Below, in pieces: positions 16,107 to 24,573 of a stretch of DNA of 64,000 nt (positions within the stretch are counted from its first letter, which is position 1; the number at the start of each line of letters is the position of its first letter). The stretch is from a virus. Position numbers and translations under genes: made by a program. The notes below the pieces were generated by a model. That model saw only the letters and a program-made list of their open reading frames with translations, made no database searches and was not told the origin of the DNA. Location of the stretch: the IMG/VR virus record IMGVR_UViG_3300025087_000641, positions 41,405-105,404 of that record; one strand, 5' to 3'.

Positions 16107-19063
16107 TCCACTTCCATGCGTTTGAGAGCATAGTCATTAACTGTCCCGCCAATATTCCCAAACACATTCTCAAAGTCTCCAGTCTTGTTCTGGAATGTAC
16201 TTCCGCCATCAGACGAATATCGTGGCGAGTCTGTCCCATAAACAATATAGAGTCTGTTGTAATTGTTTATCCACGTTTTGACATGGTATCCAAGAGTCAA
16301 TCCGGGATTGACAAGCACCCAAGTTGCGCCACCGTCAATGGTCTTGAACACGCTTTTCTCGTCAGATACATAGATAGTATTACCGTCTCCAGTTATATCC
16401 TTTCTGTTACTTCCGGGCGGTGAACTCTTGCTATATCTACTTGGCGTAATATTGCTCCAACTCGCCCCCTGATTTTCGGTTTTGAATACGCCTGTGGTTG
16501 TAGATACATAGATGATTTGGTCGTTGTCATTCCCGGAATAGGGTAGATATAGACTCACTGCATATCCAGAGGCGGCAGGGAAAGACAGGGAACTCCAAGA
16601 ACCTCCCCCATTAGAACTCATGTAGACATATGCGGTAGTGGCTGTTGACGAATTGCTACCCAAGAAGAAGAGATTGGATATACTGTGGTTGCTGTAAACA
16701 ACCTCGCCCTGACTATTGTAACTAACTGCAATAGTCGCCCAACTCCAAGTAGAACCATTGTTGGAAGTTACACCTATTTGTGGCGCGGCGGCGTTGTCCT
16801 GAACAAGAAGTGCCCAATATCCGCTTGACGCAATACTTGGCGAAAGAATCGGGATGGTTGGACTGGCAAGCGTTCCGCCAAATCCTGCCTCAATTTGTGC
16901 GCCAGTCAATACCCTCGTCCATATCGGTGTTGTCTGATTCAGACTCGTTGTTTTCCAAATGTTGCCCTTTGTGGTTGCTATCCATGAGACAGTGCTTAGA
17001 TTGTATGGGTCAAACACCAAGTCCGTAAATGCTTCAGAACTAAAGGTGATGTTGTTTGTAATGTTCTTCCACGATGGATTACTTGCCAAGAAGTTAGTAG
17101 TTCTTGCAACAATATCATTTGACCCAGATGGTGCTTGTGCGATAAGTGCCGCAATCTTTCCAGCAGCCCCACCGGGATTAGGCTCTCCAGGGGTTGGAGG
17201 TGTAATCAGTGGGGGGAAGTCAACCGAAGACCCGCCATGCCCATCAACAACCGACTCTGCGGTTATGTCAATCTCTGGCAATGCAGAGATTGGATTGTAT
17301 GAAACCCTCATCTCGTATGGGACAAGACTCTGGTTGTTCCAATTTAGGCCACGCATATTTGTTGCACCAGTTGGAGAGAGTGACATTGTAATGCGACTCT
17401 GCGGAACTGGGTCTAGGCGTAGATTCCCGGAAAGAGGAATGTTGACTCTCTTGTATGGATTGTTCCTCTTGGCTCTTAGATTCCCGGCCCATGTGATTGC
17501 CGTGTCTGTATCTGGCGCTGTGGCATTACGGGATATTTCCTGCCTGCCTCCAAAGTGTCCCGCCCGATGACTTGGAGAGACACCACCGATTGGTGTATAG
17601 ACTCCGGCGCGAATAGCATAGATGGTCTGTTGGGAATTCTCGTCAAAGTGCGGATGTTCAAGTACAACTGCGCCTCGTCTATCCCCAGCACCAATGTCTG
17701 CAATAATCGGCAGTGAGGCGCTTGCCCCAGTAACGTGACTGTCCAGACTTGCATAAATTGAGGATTGCATGTCTGATGCCAGAAGCCCAAGAACACCCTC
17801 ATAGTTATAGCGCAATTGTTCCCACAAGTTCCCCTGTGGCAATGAACGAAATGCAAGTTCGAGAGATGATGCCGAATCTCCCGCAAAGTTGAAGTCGGTA
17901 ACATTCCCAATGGTAGACCGATATTTGACGAGGGTTAGTGCCGCCTTGTCTATTGTCAATTGGGATGCCATAGTCCACGCTGATGCTGCAGACCCACCCT
18001 CCAAGAATATGTCATAGGCGTCTGTCATTGCCAAGACTCTATCTATCGTTGCGACTCTGAATGACACATTTCCGGTGAATGGTTCTATGCGAGTGGAATC
18101 GTCAACAATCCACCCGACAAAGACAATGTTGTTCCTCCCAAATGAGTTTCCGCCAAGAGACGATGCAATCCCATTGTAAGATGCTTTCTCAAATATGACT
18201 ATCTGCGCACCTTCCGGGAAATTGTCGGAAGTAGCCCCGCTATAGGCTTGTATCCTGCCATCATATCCACCACTATTGAGTCCGCCAGCGATTTCCTCAA
18301 TCATTACTCGCTGGGGTTGTGCGTTACTTGAATTGAATGCGAATGTCAGACGTTGCCCGATATGACTTGCACCGTTGGAATCCGTGACGGTGAGTGTGTG
18401 GTATCTCCCGCCTGACGATGCATTGGTATAAGTAATGACAATCGGATTCTGGGACGAACCAAGTTGGCTTGAAACAGTCTGTCCATTGGGGAAACTCCAC
18501 GACTGAGACGTAATGGATACTGCCCCAGTAAACGAATAACTCCTATCCCCAACATAACTTGCCGTACCGACTCCGCTGTCAAGCCATACCACGGCAGGCG
18601 GGCCGAGTAATGCTAATGGCCCAAAATTCCTTGTTTGTGCTGTGTATGGGTCTAGGTCTACCCACCACGCAGATGTAGCAGTATCATATGAGGGATGAAC
18701 AGACCAAGGTGCATACTCCTCAACTATTGTTGCAATAGCACCATTCCATCTCGTGATGCCACTACCGTATTCTCCAACATGGAGTAGACTTGCAGATGTT
18801 GGGGTTGCCCTAATCCTCATTTTCCCCTTGTCATATTGCCCAACATTTGTTCCGATTCTAACTGTCATTCCTTTTCGAGCATCAGAGAGATTGCCCTGCA
18901 AAGTATTGCTTGCAGTAATGGCACTCGCGGGAAAGTTGTCGGGAATGGCATTGACAGACCCCGCCCAAATTATGCGCGGTTGGGCGACGGCACAGTAATA
19001 TTCACTGCGCTGTGGATGCGCCCTAAAAATAGCCTTTTCGTTAGTCGTCAGTGCTATTCTCAT
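16094..19063 (-). CDS. Tail-tip / adhesin protein with PKD-like and Asp-box (BNR) repeats (989 aa)
   Basis: Largest tail-tip protein in the window. The N-terminal 250 residues include a PKD-like segment (SWSFPNGQTVSSQLG..., YHTLTVTDSNGASH). The middle contains tail-hub-like beta sequence. The last 300 residues hold at least four sialidase/sortilin-type Asp-box turns: SSNGGGSWS, TENQGASWS, TIDGGATWV and SSDGGSTFQ, indicating a beta-propeller that could bind glycans or a surface receptor. Position after the tape measure gene fits a tail-tip or baseplate component. Confidence 0.7.
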   Translation of the reverse strand: MRIALTTNEKAIFRAHPQRSEYYCAVAQPRIIWAGSVNAIPDNFPASAITASNTLQGNLSDARKGMTVRIGTNVGQYDKGKMRIRATPTSASLLHVGEYGSGITRWNGAIATIVEEYAPWSVHPSYDTATSAWWVDLDPYTAQTRNFGPLALLGPPAVVWLDSGVGTASYVGDRSYSFTGAVSITSQSWSFPNGQTVSSQLGSSQNPIVITYTNASSGGRYHTLTVTDSNGASHIGQRLTFAFNSSNAQPQRVMIEEIAGGLNSGGYDGRIQAYSGATSDNFPEGAQIVIFEKASYNGIASSLGGNSFGRNNIVFVGWIVDDSTRIEPFTGNVSFRVATIDRVLAMTDAYDIFLEGGSAASAWTMASQLTIDKAALTLVKYRSTIGNVTDFNFAGDSASSLELAFRSLPQGNLWEQLRYNYEGVLGLLASDMQSSIYASLDSHVTGASASLPIIADIGAGDRRGAVVLEHPHFDENSQQTIYAIRAGVYTPIGGVSPSHRAGHFGGRQEISRNATAPDTDTAITWAGNLRAKRNNPYKRVNIPLSGNLRLDPVPQSRITMSLSPTGATNMRGLNWNNQSLVPYEMRVSYNPISALPEIDITAESVVDGHGGSSVDFPPLITPPTPGEPNPGGAAGKIAALIAQAPSGSNDIVARTTNFLASNPSWKNITNNITFSSEAFTDLVFDPYNLSTVSWIATTKGNIWKTTSLNQTTPIWTRVLTGAQIEAGFGGTLASPTIPILSPSIASSGYWALLVQDNAAAPQIGVTSNNGSTWSWATIAVSYNSQGEVVYSNHSISNLFFLGSNSSTATTAYVYMSSNGGGSWSSLSFPAASGYAVSLYLPYSGNDNDQIIYVSTTTGVFKTENQGASWSNITPSRYSKSSPPGSNRKDITGDGNTIYVSDEKSVFKTIDGGATWVLVNPGLTLGYHVKTWINNYNRLYIVYGTDSPRYSSDGGSTFQNKTGDFENVFGNIGGTVNDYALKRMEVDWSS

Positions 19064-19202
19064 ATAACCCTATCGCCAAAATCTCATGTATGGGCCGAAT
19101 CCCATCTCTCCGAATCAATCCCTATTCTTCGGAAAATTCTCTACGATACATATGGATACAACTTCTCAGACATGGATGACTACGACTTGTCAAGGCTTCG
19201 CC

Positions 19203-19538
19203 CTAAGTAACTGCAATGCCATTGATTAGAGCAGACCACCTGCCAACATATCCAGCCTCGAATGTTGGTCTGCCAATTTGCAAGAAGATTCCAGCGTTAG
19301 AATACGAAACGAAAGAGCCAGTATCTAGTGATAGCAATTGAATAGATGTCAGACTCGCACCATTGAATGCCGCCCATTGTTGATATGAGGCATAAGTACA
19401 AGCATCAAATTCAAGTCTTGCTGACTTCGTGGCGGCATAGACTGGCCTACCCGTGTGGTCAGTCCCGAGAACAATGTCCTGCCACGACTGTTGATATGGT
19501 GCAAGGCTGGCTGTTTGACCATTGATGGTGTATGGCAC
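19203..19538 (-). CDS. Small tail protein (111 aa)
   Basis: Lies between tape measure and tail-tip genes, where many siphoviruses encode a small tail-tip assembly protein. Sequence is beta-rich with aromatic residues (YQQSWQDIVLGTDHTGRPVY, FDACTYASYQQWAAF). No recognisable family. A 139-bp gap (19064-19202) separates it from the next gene downstream; I see no convincing gene there. Confidence 0.6.
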   Translation of the reverse strand: MPYTINGQTASLAPYQQSWQDIVLGTDHTGRPVYAATKSARLEFDACTYASYQQWAAFNGASLTSIQLLSLDTGSFVSYSNAGIFLQIGRPTFEAGYVGRWSALINGIAVT

Positions 19539-19546
19539 AGTATCTC

Positions 19547-22111
19547 CTATATCGCAATCACATCCACAACAGCATTCAGGGCTGCGTTCCGAACGGCAGA
19601 GGCAAGTATGCCATCCCCCTGAACGTTTAGAGTTACCATGATATTAGACCCAGTTCCACCAGCCATTAGCATTGGCTCTTGACCACCACCAGGGCCAGGG
19701 GCGGGATATGGGTTGTCCCCCAAGTCTGGAATTGGGGCGGGCGGGCCAGGTTCTTCGCCATATGGAATGGGGGGTGGATTCCCGCTAGGAGTACCGCCCC
19801 CTCCAGATTCAAGGTCGCCATAATATTGATTGATACCCATTCTTTCTTGCCAATACCGAATTAGATTTGTAATGCGTTGCTGATATTCAAGACTCTCTCT
19901 GCCTGAAACATTTGTTAGGAACAATTCAATATTTGCTTCTTCTTGGCGACGATACGCCTCTTGTTCGCCAATCTGTTCCTGTAACGCCTGTTGCAAATCC
20001 CGCTTTCGTCTTTCGTCTGCCCGCCGTGCGTCCTCTACCTCGCGGTCATATTGTCTCTGGATTTCGCGGCGTCTATTATCATACTCGTCGGCAATATCCT
20101 TGAGCCTGTCCTGCTTCTGGCGCTCGGCATCTTCCTCTTTCTGCTTGCGGTCTGCCTCGGCGTCTTTAAGTTCCTCGTTGCGGGCTAGTTCGGCCTCAAA
20201 CAATGCGCGGGCATCAAGGTCAATAAGCGCCTGAATTCTTGAGCGGGCATATTTGTCAAGTATCTTTTGAATACGTCTCTGGTATGCGGACTCGGCATCC
20301 TCTGAGTCCTTGTGTCTCTTCTCCTCGGCATCAGAGATTGCTTTATCCCGATCCTTCTGCGATTTCTCCTCAAGATCAGCCAAATCCCTGTCGCGCTTTG
20401 TGGCAGCATCAATCATGTCATCGGCCAACTCGCGCTCAGAGTCGAGGACATCCTGTTTGTATTTGTCCCTAAGTTCTTGAATTTTCTTGTCAACTTTTTC
20501 CCAAAGTTCAAGAGTCTTCTGTGCGGCCTGTTCAAATGCTACAGGCTTGAAAGCATCCTGAAGTTCTTTGAGTGTGATAATGCCATCTTTGCCCGCCACT
20601 TCTAGGGCGTCTCTGAATTTGAATATTGCCTCATCTGCTAATCCGAAAGCAACCCTAAGTTTATCCAGTGCCTCTGGGGTTAGAGTCCCAGCCTTCTCGT
20701 TGAACTCTATAGCCTTCTTTGCGGCCTCTTCAAATCCAAAATCTAGTGTTTTCCCAGATATGTCGTTAAGTTTTTCAAGCGCCTCGGTTATTGCGTTCTC
20801 GCGTTGTTCTTGAAATGCCAGTTGTTCATTGAGGGCTTCAATTGCCTCGCGTCTGTCATCTGTAGCCCTTATTCCGTTATATTCAGATTCGGAAAGAAGA
20901 TAATTTGACTGAACTAATGTCTCTATAGTATCAGTCCCGTCAGACATTACACTTACAAGATCGCCACTACTGTTTACGGCCAAGTTTTGTGATTTTGCAA
21001 CCCGCTCCAATTCTGCGCGATATTCTCCATAGGTCTTGGAACTTTTAGACATCTCGCTGGCATGTGTTTTTATTGCCGCATTGATGTCTATGTATCCAAA
21101 TAGAAGAATGTCAAGGGACTTTATGAGTGGCGAAACAGCATCACCAATATGTGTCTTTATCGCATTTGTAGCATCTGTAATATGTGTCTCAAATCGCTCA
21201 TAGGCATTTGCGGCATCGTCAACCAATCCGCCAGTATCTTTCAGGAGTTTATTCCCATCCTCAATAATGGCGTTTGTTAGTGCCTGTCGCTTCTCTGCCT
21301 CGGTTAGATCATCTGCCACTTTGCCAATTGACTTCCCATAATTGGCGTAGGCGGTTTCTCCATCAATGACAATACCAATATCGTCAAGGACGCGGGTAGA
21401 CAGACGCCCAATACCGAGGATGATACGTTCAAATGCGGCTTCTGTGTCAAGTCCGGCAGCACGTCCACGAATGGCGGCAATCTCAAGCAACTTCGCCATT
21501 GTGTCGGTATCTCTCGCCACTCCGAGGAGCATAGATCGGTTTGCCTGTGTAATGGCTTCGTTGGCAGAGATAGCACCGTGCGAGGCGGTTTTCATCTTCG
21601 CCACCGCCTCTTCCATATCAACGCCGTAACTCTGTGCTAATTTAGTGCCTGTCTCCCGCAGGCGGTCAATGGCCGCGCCCTCTTTTCCGAAGTCGTATGC
21701 GGATTTTATGGCAACAGCAAACGCGGTAAGAATTCCAGTCGCAATTAGAGCGTCTTGGGCAAGAGCGGCAAATGATTTGCCAAATTCCTCATTCTGCTTG
21801 ATCGCCCCCTCCATGCCTCCTTTTGCCCCAATCGTGGAGAGACGCCCGAGGAATGTTCGTTGTATATCGTTGAACTTCTGTTGTTGGTCTGCTAATTCCT
21901 TTTGGAGGAGTATCTGCTGCTTGATGTTGGCTTGTGAATTCTTGAAAGCCTCTGTTTCAGAAGACCGAAGTAAGGCATTTCTATTACGGAGAGACTCGTA
22001 TTGGGCGCGATTCAGGGCCTCAACTGAGGCTTTCGCCTCATCAAGCACTTTTTTCCCCGCGAACATCGCGTTAATTAGAATCTTGATTTCGTCGGATGCG
22101 CCTGTTGGCAT
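19547..22111 (-). CDS. Tape measure protein (854 aa)
   Basis: Second longest gene of the late block and directly downstream of the frameshifted chaperone pair, the standard place for the tape measure. Long helical/coiled-coil stretches (EAKASVEALNRAQYESLRNR, then charged KER-rich repeats about residues 540-700), a hydrophobic segment in the first 150 residues (FAALAQDALIATGILTAFAVAIK) and a Pro/Gly-rich tail end (GGGGTPSGNPPPIPYGEEPG). Sets tail length; 854 residues would give a tail of roughly 130 nm by the usual 1.5 Angstrom per residue rule. Confidence 0.85.
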   Translation of the reverse strand: MPTGASDEIKILINAMFAGKKVLDEAKASVEALNRAQYESLRNRNALLRSSETEAFKNSQANIKQQILLQKELADQQQKFNDIQRTFLGRLSTIGAKGGMEGAIKQNEEFGKSFAALAQDALIATGILTAFAVAIKSAYDFGKEGAAIDRLRETGTKLAQSYGVDMEEAVAKMKTASHGAISANEAITQANRSMLLGVARDTDTMAKLLEIAAIRGRAAGLDTEAAFERIILGIGRLSTRVLDDIGIVIDGETAYANYGKSIGKVADDLTEAEKRQALTNAIIEDGNKLLKDTGGLVDDAANAYERFETHITDATNAIKTHIGDAVSPLIKSLDILLFGYIDINAAIKTHASEMSKSSKTYGEYRAELERVAKSQNLAVNSSGDLVSVMSDGTDTIETLVQSNYLLSESEYNGIRATDDRREAIEALNEQLAFQEQRENAITEALEKLNDISGKTLDFGFEEAAKKAIEFNEKAGTLTPEALDKLRVAFGLADEAIFKFRDALEVAGKDGIITLKELQDAFKPVAFEQAAQKTLELWEKVDKKIQELRDKYKQDVLDSERELADDMIDAATKRDRDLADLEEKSQKDRDKAISDAEEKRHKDSEDAESAYQRRIQKILDKYARSRIQALIDLDARALFEAELARNEELKDAEADRKQKEEDAERQKQDRLKDIADEYDNRRREIQRQYDREVEDARRADERRKRDLQQALQEQIGEQEAYRRQEEANIELFLTNVSGRESLEYQQRITNLIRYWQERMGINQYYGDLESGGGGTPSGNPPPIPYGEEPGPPAPIPDLGDNPYPAPGPGGGQEPMLMAGGTGSNIMVTLNVQGDGILASAVRNAALNAVVDVIAI

Positions 22112-22112
22112 A

Positions 22113-22418
22113 TTACTCTTTTGGCCTTTGCGGTAACTGGACTCTTACTTCAAGCGGATTGTTAGTCTTTGTTTCCCCGCCTTTTGCCCACCGCAATAGA
22201 CTTACCCCATTAGGATTGTTCTTTTCCCAATCACGCTTATTCTTGGCGTCGTGTTTGCCCTTTGCTGTATGATATACATTAAGGCATGTCCGAATATCCC
22301 TGACAACTCGTGGGTCTTGTGTGTCAAATCCAAGTTCGGATGGTGACATTCTAAGATGTTCGCAAATCAATCCGGCCTCAAGCAGTCGTGGCGGGGGGCA
22401 ACGACTCGGACTATCCAC
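22113..22418 (-). CDS. Tail assembly chaperone, frameshift extension (T part of G-T)
   Basis: The frame begins at GTG 22418 if read alone, but its upstream frame is open back to the slippery run at 22430-22435, and a -1 shift there fuses it to the preceding ORF. The part is basic and polar (SRCPPPRLLEAGLICEHLRM, KGKHDAKNKRDWEKNNPNG). In lambda and many siphoviruses the G and G-T chaperones bind the tape measure protein in this way. Position immediately upstream of the tape measure gene fits. Fusion product would span 22762 to 22113. Confidence 0.7.
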   Translation of the reverse strand: MDSPSRCPPPRLLEAGLICEHLRMSPSELGFDTQDPRVVRDIRTCLNVYHTAKGKHDAKNKRDWEKNNPNGVSLLRWAKGGETKTNNPLEVRVQLPQRPKE

Positions 22419-22426
22419 ATAGTCTA

Positions 22427-22762
22427 TTACCCCCCTTGCGAGTTTGGGTCAGAGGCGTTGGTCTTTTCGTAGAGGTCGGTGATGCACTCCACAAGCCACG
22501 CCACAAGTTTTGGTGACGCCGGGAAAGTCTCGTAAGTCACGGGATTCGGAAGTCCAGAAATATCCCACAGTTTTACAAGCGGAATAGCAGCAGGCAGAAG
22601 TGCGGCATAGAACTCGTAAAGAGAGTCTGTTGACTCTTTGAGTTTCGTTGCCACCGATAGTGCTTTCTCCCATGCTACCAAAGCGGGAAACGAGAGATAG
22701 TCATTGTGGAAGGTTATCTTTCCCCTCCACCTATCAACATCACATGGATATTCAAGAGGCAT
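22427..22762 (-). CDS. Tail assembly chaperone (G-like)
   Basis: 111 aa, ending NASDPNSQGG at the slippery G run. The mostly helical sequence (FPALVAWEKALSVATKLKES, PLVKLWDISGLPNPVTYETF) and position just before the tape measure gene are those of gpG-type chaperones. Most ribosomes would stop at TAA 22427-22429; a minority shift -1 to make the longer G-T form. Confidence 0.7.
   Translation of the reverse strand: MPLEYPCDVDRWRGKITFHNDYLSFPALVAWEKALSVATKLKESTDSLYEFYAALLPAAIPLVKLWDISGLPNPVTYETFPASPKLVAWLVECITDLYEKTNASDPNSQGG
22429..22435 (-). promoter_or_regulatory. Programmed -1 ribosomal frameshift site (GGGGGGT)
   Basis: On the minus strand the zero frame reads CAA GGG GGG TAA. Slipping one base back on the G run gives GTA ATA GAC TAT GTG GAT..., which enters the downstream chaperone frame. 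The heptamer fits X XXY YYZ with all G. The position in tail chaperone genes is conserved in many siphoviruses. Confidence 0.7.
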
Positions 22763-22795
22763 TTGTCATCTTCTTTCTGTGGTGTTCGCCACAAA

Positions 22796-22840
22796 CAAAA
22801 ACGGGCAACGGCAGTCTTTTCGACTATTTTCCGTTGCCCG
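22796..22840 (-). terminator. Intrinsic terminator (minus strand)
   Basis: Perfect 10-bp stem CGGGCAACGG (22802-22811) / CCGTTGCCCG (22831-22840); read on the minus strand it is followed by TTTTTGTTTG. It lies between a minus-strand promoter (22924-22951) and the tail chaperone start (22762), so it either ends upstream transcripts or attenuates the tail genes. Confidence 0.75.
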
Positions 22841-22923
22841 CGCTAAAGGCCGAGTCTATTATTCAGTTCCCATAAAAGTACCCAAGATAATGATAAGTGT
22901 GGACTATTTATGGGTTACATAAC

Positions 22924-22951
22924 ATTTTATACAAGTTTTCACAAAAGTCAA
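22924..22951 (-). promoter_or_regulatory. Minus-strand sigma-70 promoter for tail genes
   Basis: Minus strand: CCCTTGACT box (TTGACT at 22951-22946), 16-nt spacer, TAAAAT (22929-22924). Similar CCC(C)TTGAC promoters occur at 41416-41443 and 53572-53599, suggesting a common late-promoter style. Confidence 0.6.
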
Positions 22952-23301
22952 GGGGAGATTTCAACCACTCCCGAAATTGTAATTTGTGTCGCAGACTTGC
23001 ACTTTCGGCACACAAACTCCATGTCTCCAGAGTCGTCTACAATCGTGTAAGGCAGGGCTAAATCACATATCCTCGCCAAACAGTCAAGATTCGAGCAACG
23101 GATAGGCTCTGGGGCGATTGGGGCGACGTAACGGGGCAATTTCACCCTGTAACTGACAATTGCCTCGTGGTGTATTGCTTTTGAGCACCGCTGGCACTTT
23201 ACGGACAGGTCTGGGGCATTTCCCTGCATAACCTGACACTCATGCCTGCTTTTGAATAGGAGGGCATTGCAGGTGTGGCGGACATCATTTCTGAAGACCA
23301 T
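22948..23301 (-). CDS. Hypothetical protein with two zinc-binding Cys pairs (117 aa)
   Basis: Contains CQRC, CSNLDC and CRKC, so two zinc ribbons are likely, with a beta-rich middle (IVSYRVKLPRYVAPI). Starts one base after the stop of the membrane metalloprotease-like gene, so both are probably co-transcribed. No named family. Confidence 0.55.
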   Translation of the reverse strand: MVFRNDVRHTCNALLFKSRHECQVMQGNAPDLSVKCQRCSKAIHHEAIVSYRVKLPRYVAPIAPEPIRCSNLDCLARICDLALPYTIVDDSGDMEFVCRKCKSATQITISGVVEISP

Positions 23302-23302
23302 T

Positions 23303-24385
23303 CTAATGCGTCAGTAGTCTAAGCCAGACAGACCAAATCCCAAGAAGGTCTGTAGTATCATCAAATGGAAGGGTCAGCATTACAAATGTTCCGGGGTTGT
23401 CATATTGTGCCCTAGTTCCAGACTCTAGGCGTGTGCCATATTTCAGATACAACAAAACGTGGTACTCCCACGGATTTGCCCCATACTTCTCTATAATCTC
23501 ATTGCGCTCATATTCATGTCCCGCCCAAAAGCGGTCACTCTTGCGTGAGGCCCGTTCATCAGATTCGGAGCGTAGAAACAGGTTGGCAAACAGATCATAT
23601 GCCCACACATCTTCGCGCAGTCTTGAGCGAAGTGACAGACGAGATAGATTTTCAAGCTCATACCAGAATGTTTTACACGCCAATTCGTCGCCGTAATTGC
23701 ACATTGCAGCTAATACTTCAAGCGTTGCAGCGCTGGTGTTACTTTCTAGTATCGCGGATTTCTCTCTCCATGTTTCTCCGTCTTGGGGATTTAGAAAGTT
23801 TCCCCCCTGAATATGAACCATTTCGTGGACGAAAACCTCAAGTATGTCTCGGCTGTCTTGCCATGCCGGATCATCAAAGTAGCGTGCATTTATCCAGACG
23901 ACACACATATTCCTACCAACGCTTGGGTCATACTCACAATTGGCACGTCCGCCAACCTGAAACGATGTATCCCCATCCCACGGACGAACAACAATGTAAT
24001 CTGGATATATGCCCTCTCCAACACGCTCTCTAAGATAATACGGAATAATGCGGGTTGCATAATCAACAAGCCATTTGCTGTTGGTATATATTCCCCAAGT
24101 CTCTTCTTGGTCATAGAATTGACTCCGGTTGTAATCTGCTACAACTGGAACTGGCTCACCCGCCTTCTGGTGTGCCACAACTGCTATCACTGCATCTCTG
24201 GCGATTTGAGGTATTTGTGTATTGTGCCATGCCCACACCTCAGTACCTACAGACCCCAATGATACAACAGTCACCACAAGAACAAGAATGCCCATCTTGA
24301 TTTGTGGCCTGAATTTTCGCCAGCCAGTTACTATTGGCTTCTTTGCTATTCGTTTCTTTGTGGTGGACTTTCTTTTTGCGGGCAT
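23303..24385 (-). CDS. Membrane-anchored HExxH metallopeptidase-like protein (360 aa)
   Basis: A very basic N-terminus (MPAKRKSTTKKRIAKK) precedes one membrane helix (MGILVLVVTVVSLGSVGTEVW, about residues 32-52), then a large soluble domain expected outside the cytoplasm. That domain has the zinc-peptidase motif EVFVHEMVHIQGGNF with HEMVH at about residue 186 and several Cys that could form disulfides. I do not recognise the exact family. Placed between tail genes, it might be a lysis or entry enzyme or a moron affecting the host surface. No classic endolysin was found elsewhere in the window. Confidence 0.6.
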   Translation of the reverse strand: MPAKRKSTTKKRIAKKPIVTGWRKFRPQIKMGILVLVVTVVSLGSVGTEVWAWHNTQIPQIARDAVIAVVAHQKAGEPVPVVADYNRSQFYDQEETWGIYTNSKWLVDYATRIIPYYLRERVGEGIYPDYIVVRPWDGDTSFQVGGRANCEYDPSVGRNMCVVWINARYFDDPAWQDSRDILEVFVHEMVHIQGGNFLNPQDGETWREKSAILESNTSAATLEVLAAMCNYGDELACKTFWYELENLSRLSLRSRLREDVWAYDLFANLFLRSESDERASRKSDRFWAGHEYERNEIIEKYGANPWEYHVLLYLKYGTRLESGTRAQYDNPGTFVMLTLPFDDTTDLLGIWSVWLRLLTH

Positions 24386-24435
24386 ATCATACTCCCCCTA
24401 AAAGGGTGATTTATATATTTGATTCTACCACGCCA

Positions 24436-24463
24436 TTGACACTATGTAAAGGTATGGTACAAT
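24436..24463 (+). promoter_or_regulatory. Sigma-70 promoter of the 24.5-kb endonuclease cassette
   Basis: TTGACA 24436-24441, 16-nt spacer, TACAAT 24458-24463. Predicted start near 24470, the first base of the structured leader. A second -10-like TATAAT lies inside the leader at 24491-24496. Confidence 0.65.
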
Positions 24464-24469
24464 TTGGTT

Positions 24470-24553
24470 GTCACCCACTATGCAAGATGGTATAATGTCT
24501 TTGCGACTCCTCTGCCACAAGCCTTGCGCTAGTGGGTGACACAGAGGAGTTGC
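24470..24553 (+). ncRNA. Structured leader RNA of endonuclease cassette (crossing stems)
   Basis: Stem 1: GTCACCCACTA (24470-24480) pairs with TAGTGGGTGAC (24530-24540) and, after a small internal loop, GCAAG (24482-24486) with CTTGC (24523-24527). Stem 2: 12 contiguous pairs between 24503-24514 (GCGACTCCTCTG) and 24542-24553 (CAGAGGAGTTGC) with one G-U. Stem 2's first strand lies in the loop of stem 1, so the two cross. TTTTATTTT follows stem 2. Clearest example of the four cassettes. Confidence 0.7.
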
Positions 24554-24573
24554 TTTTATTTTCAGGAGTCATT

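Noticed and set aside
18836-19210. Plus-strand ORF covering the 139-bp gap 19064-19202
   Set aside because: Most of it is antisense to the 989-aa tail gene and has no start within the gap; codon use does not look like a gene.
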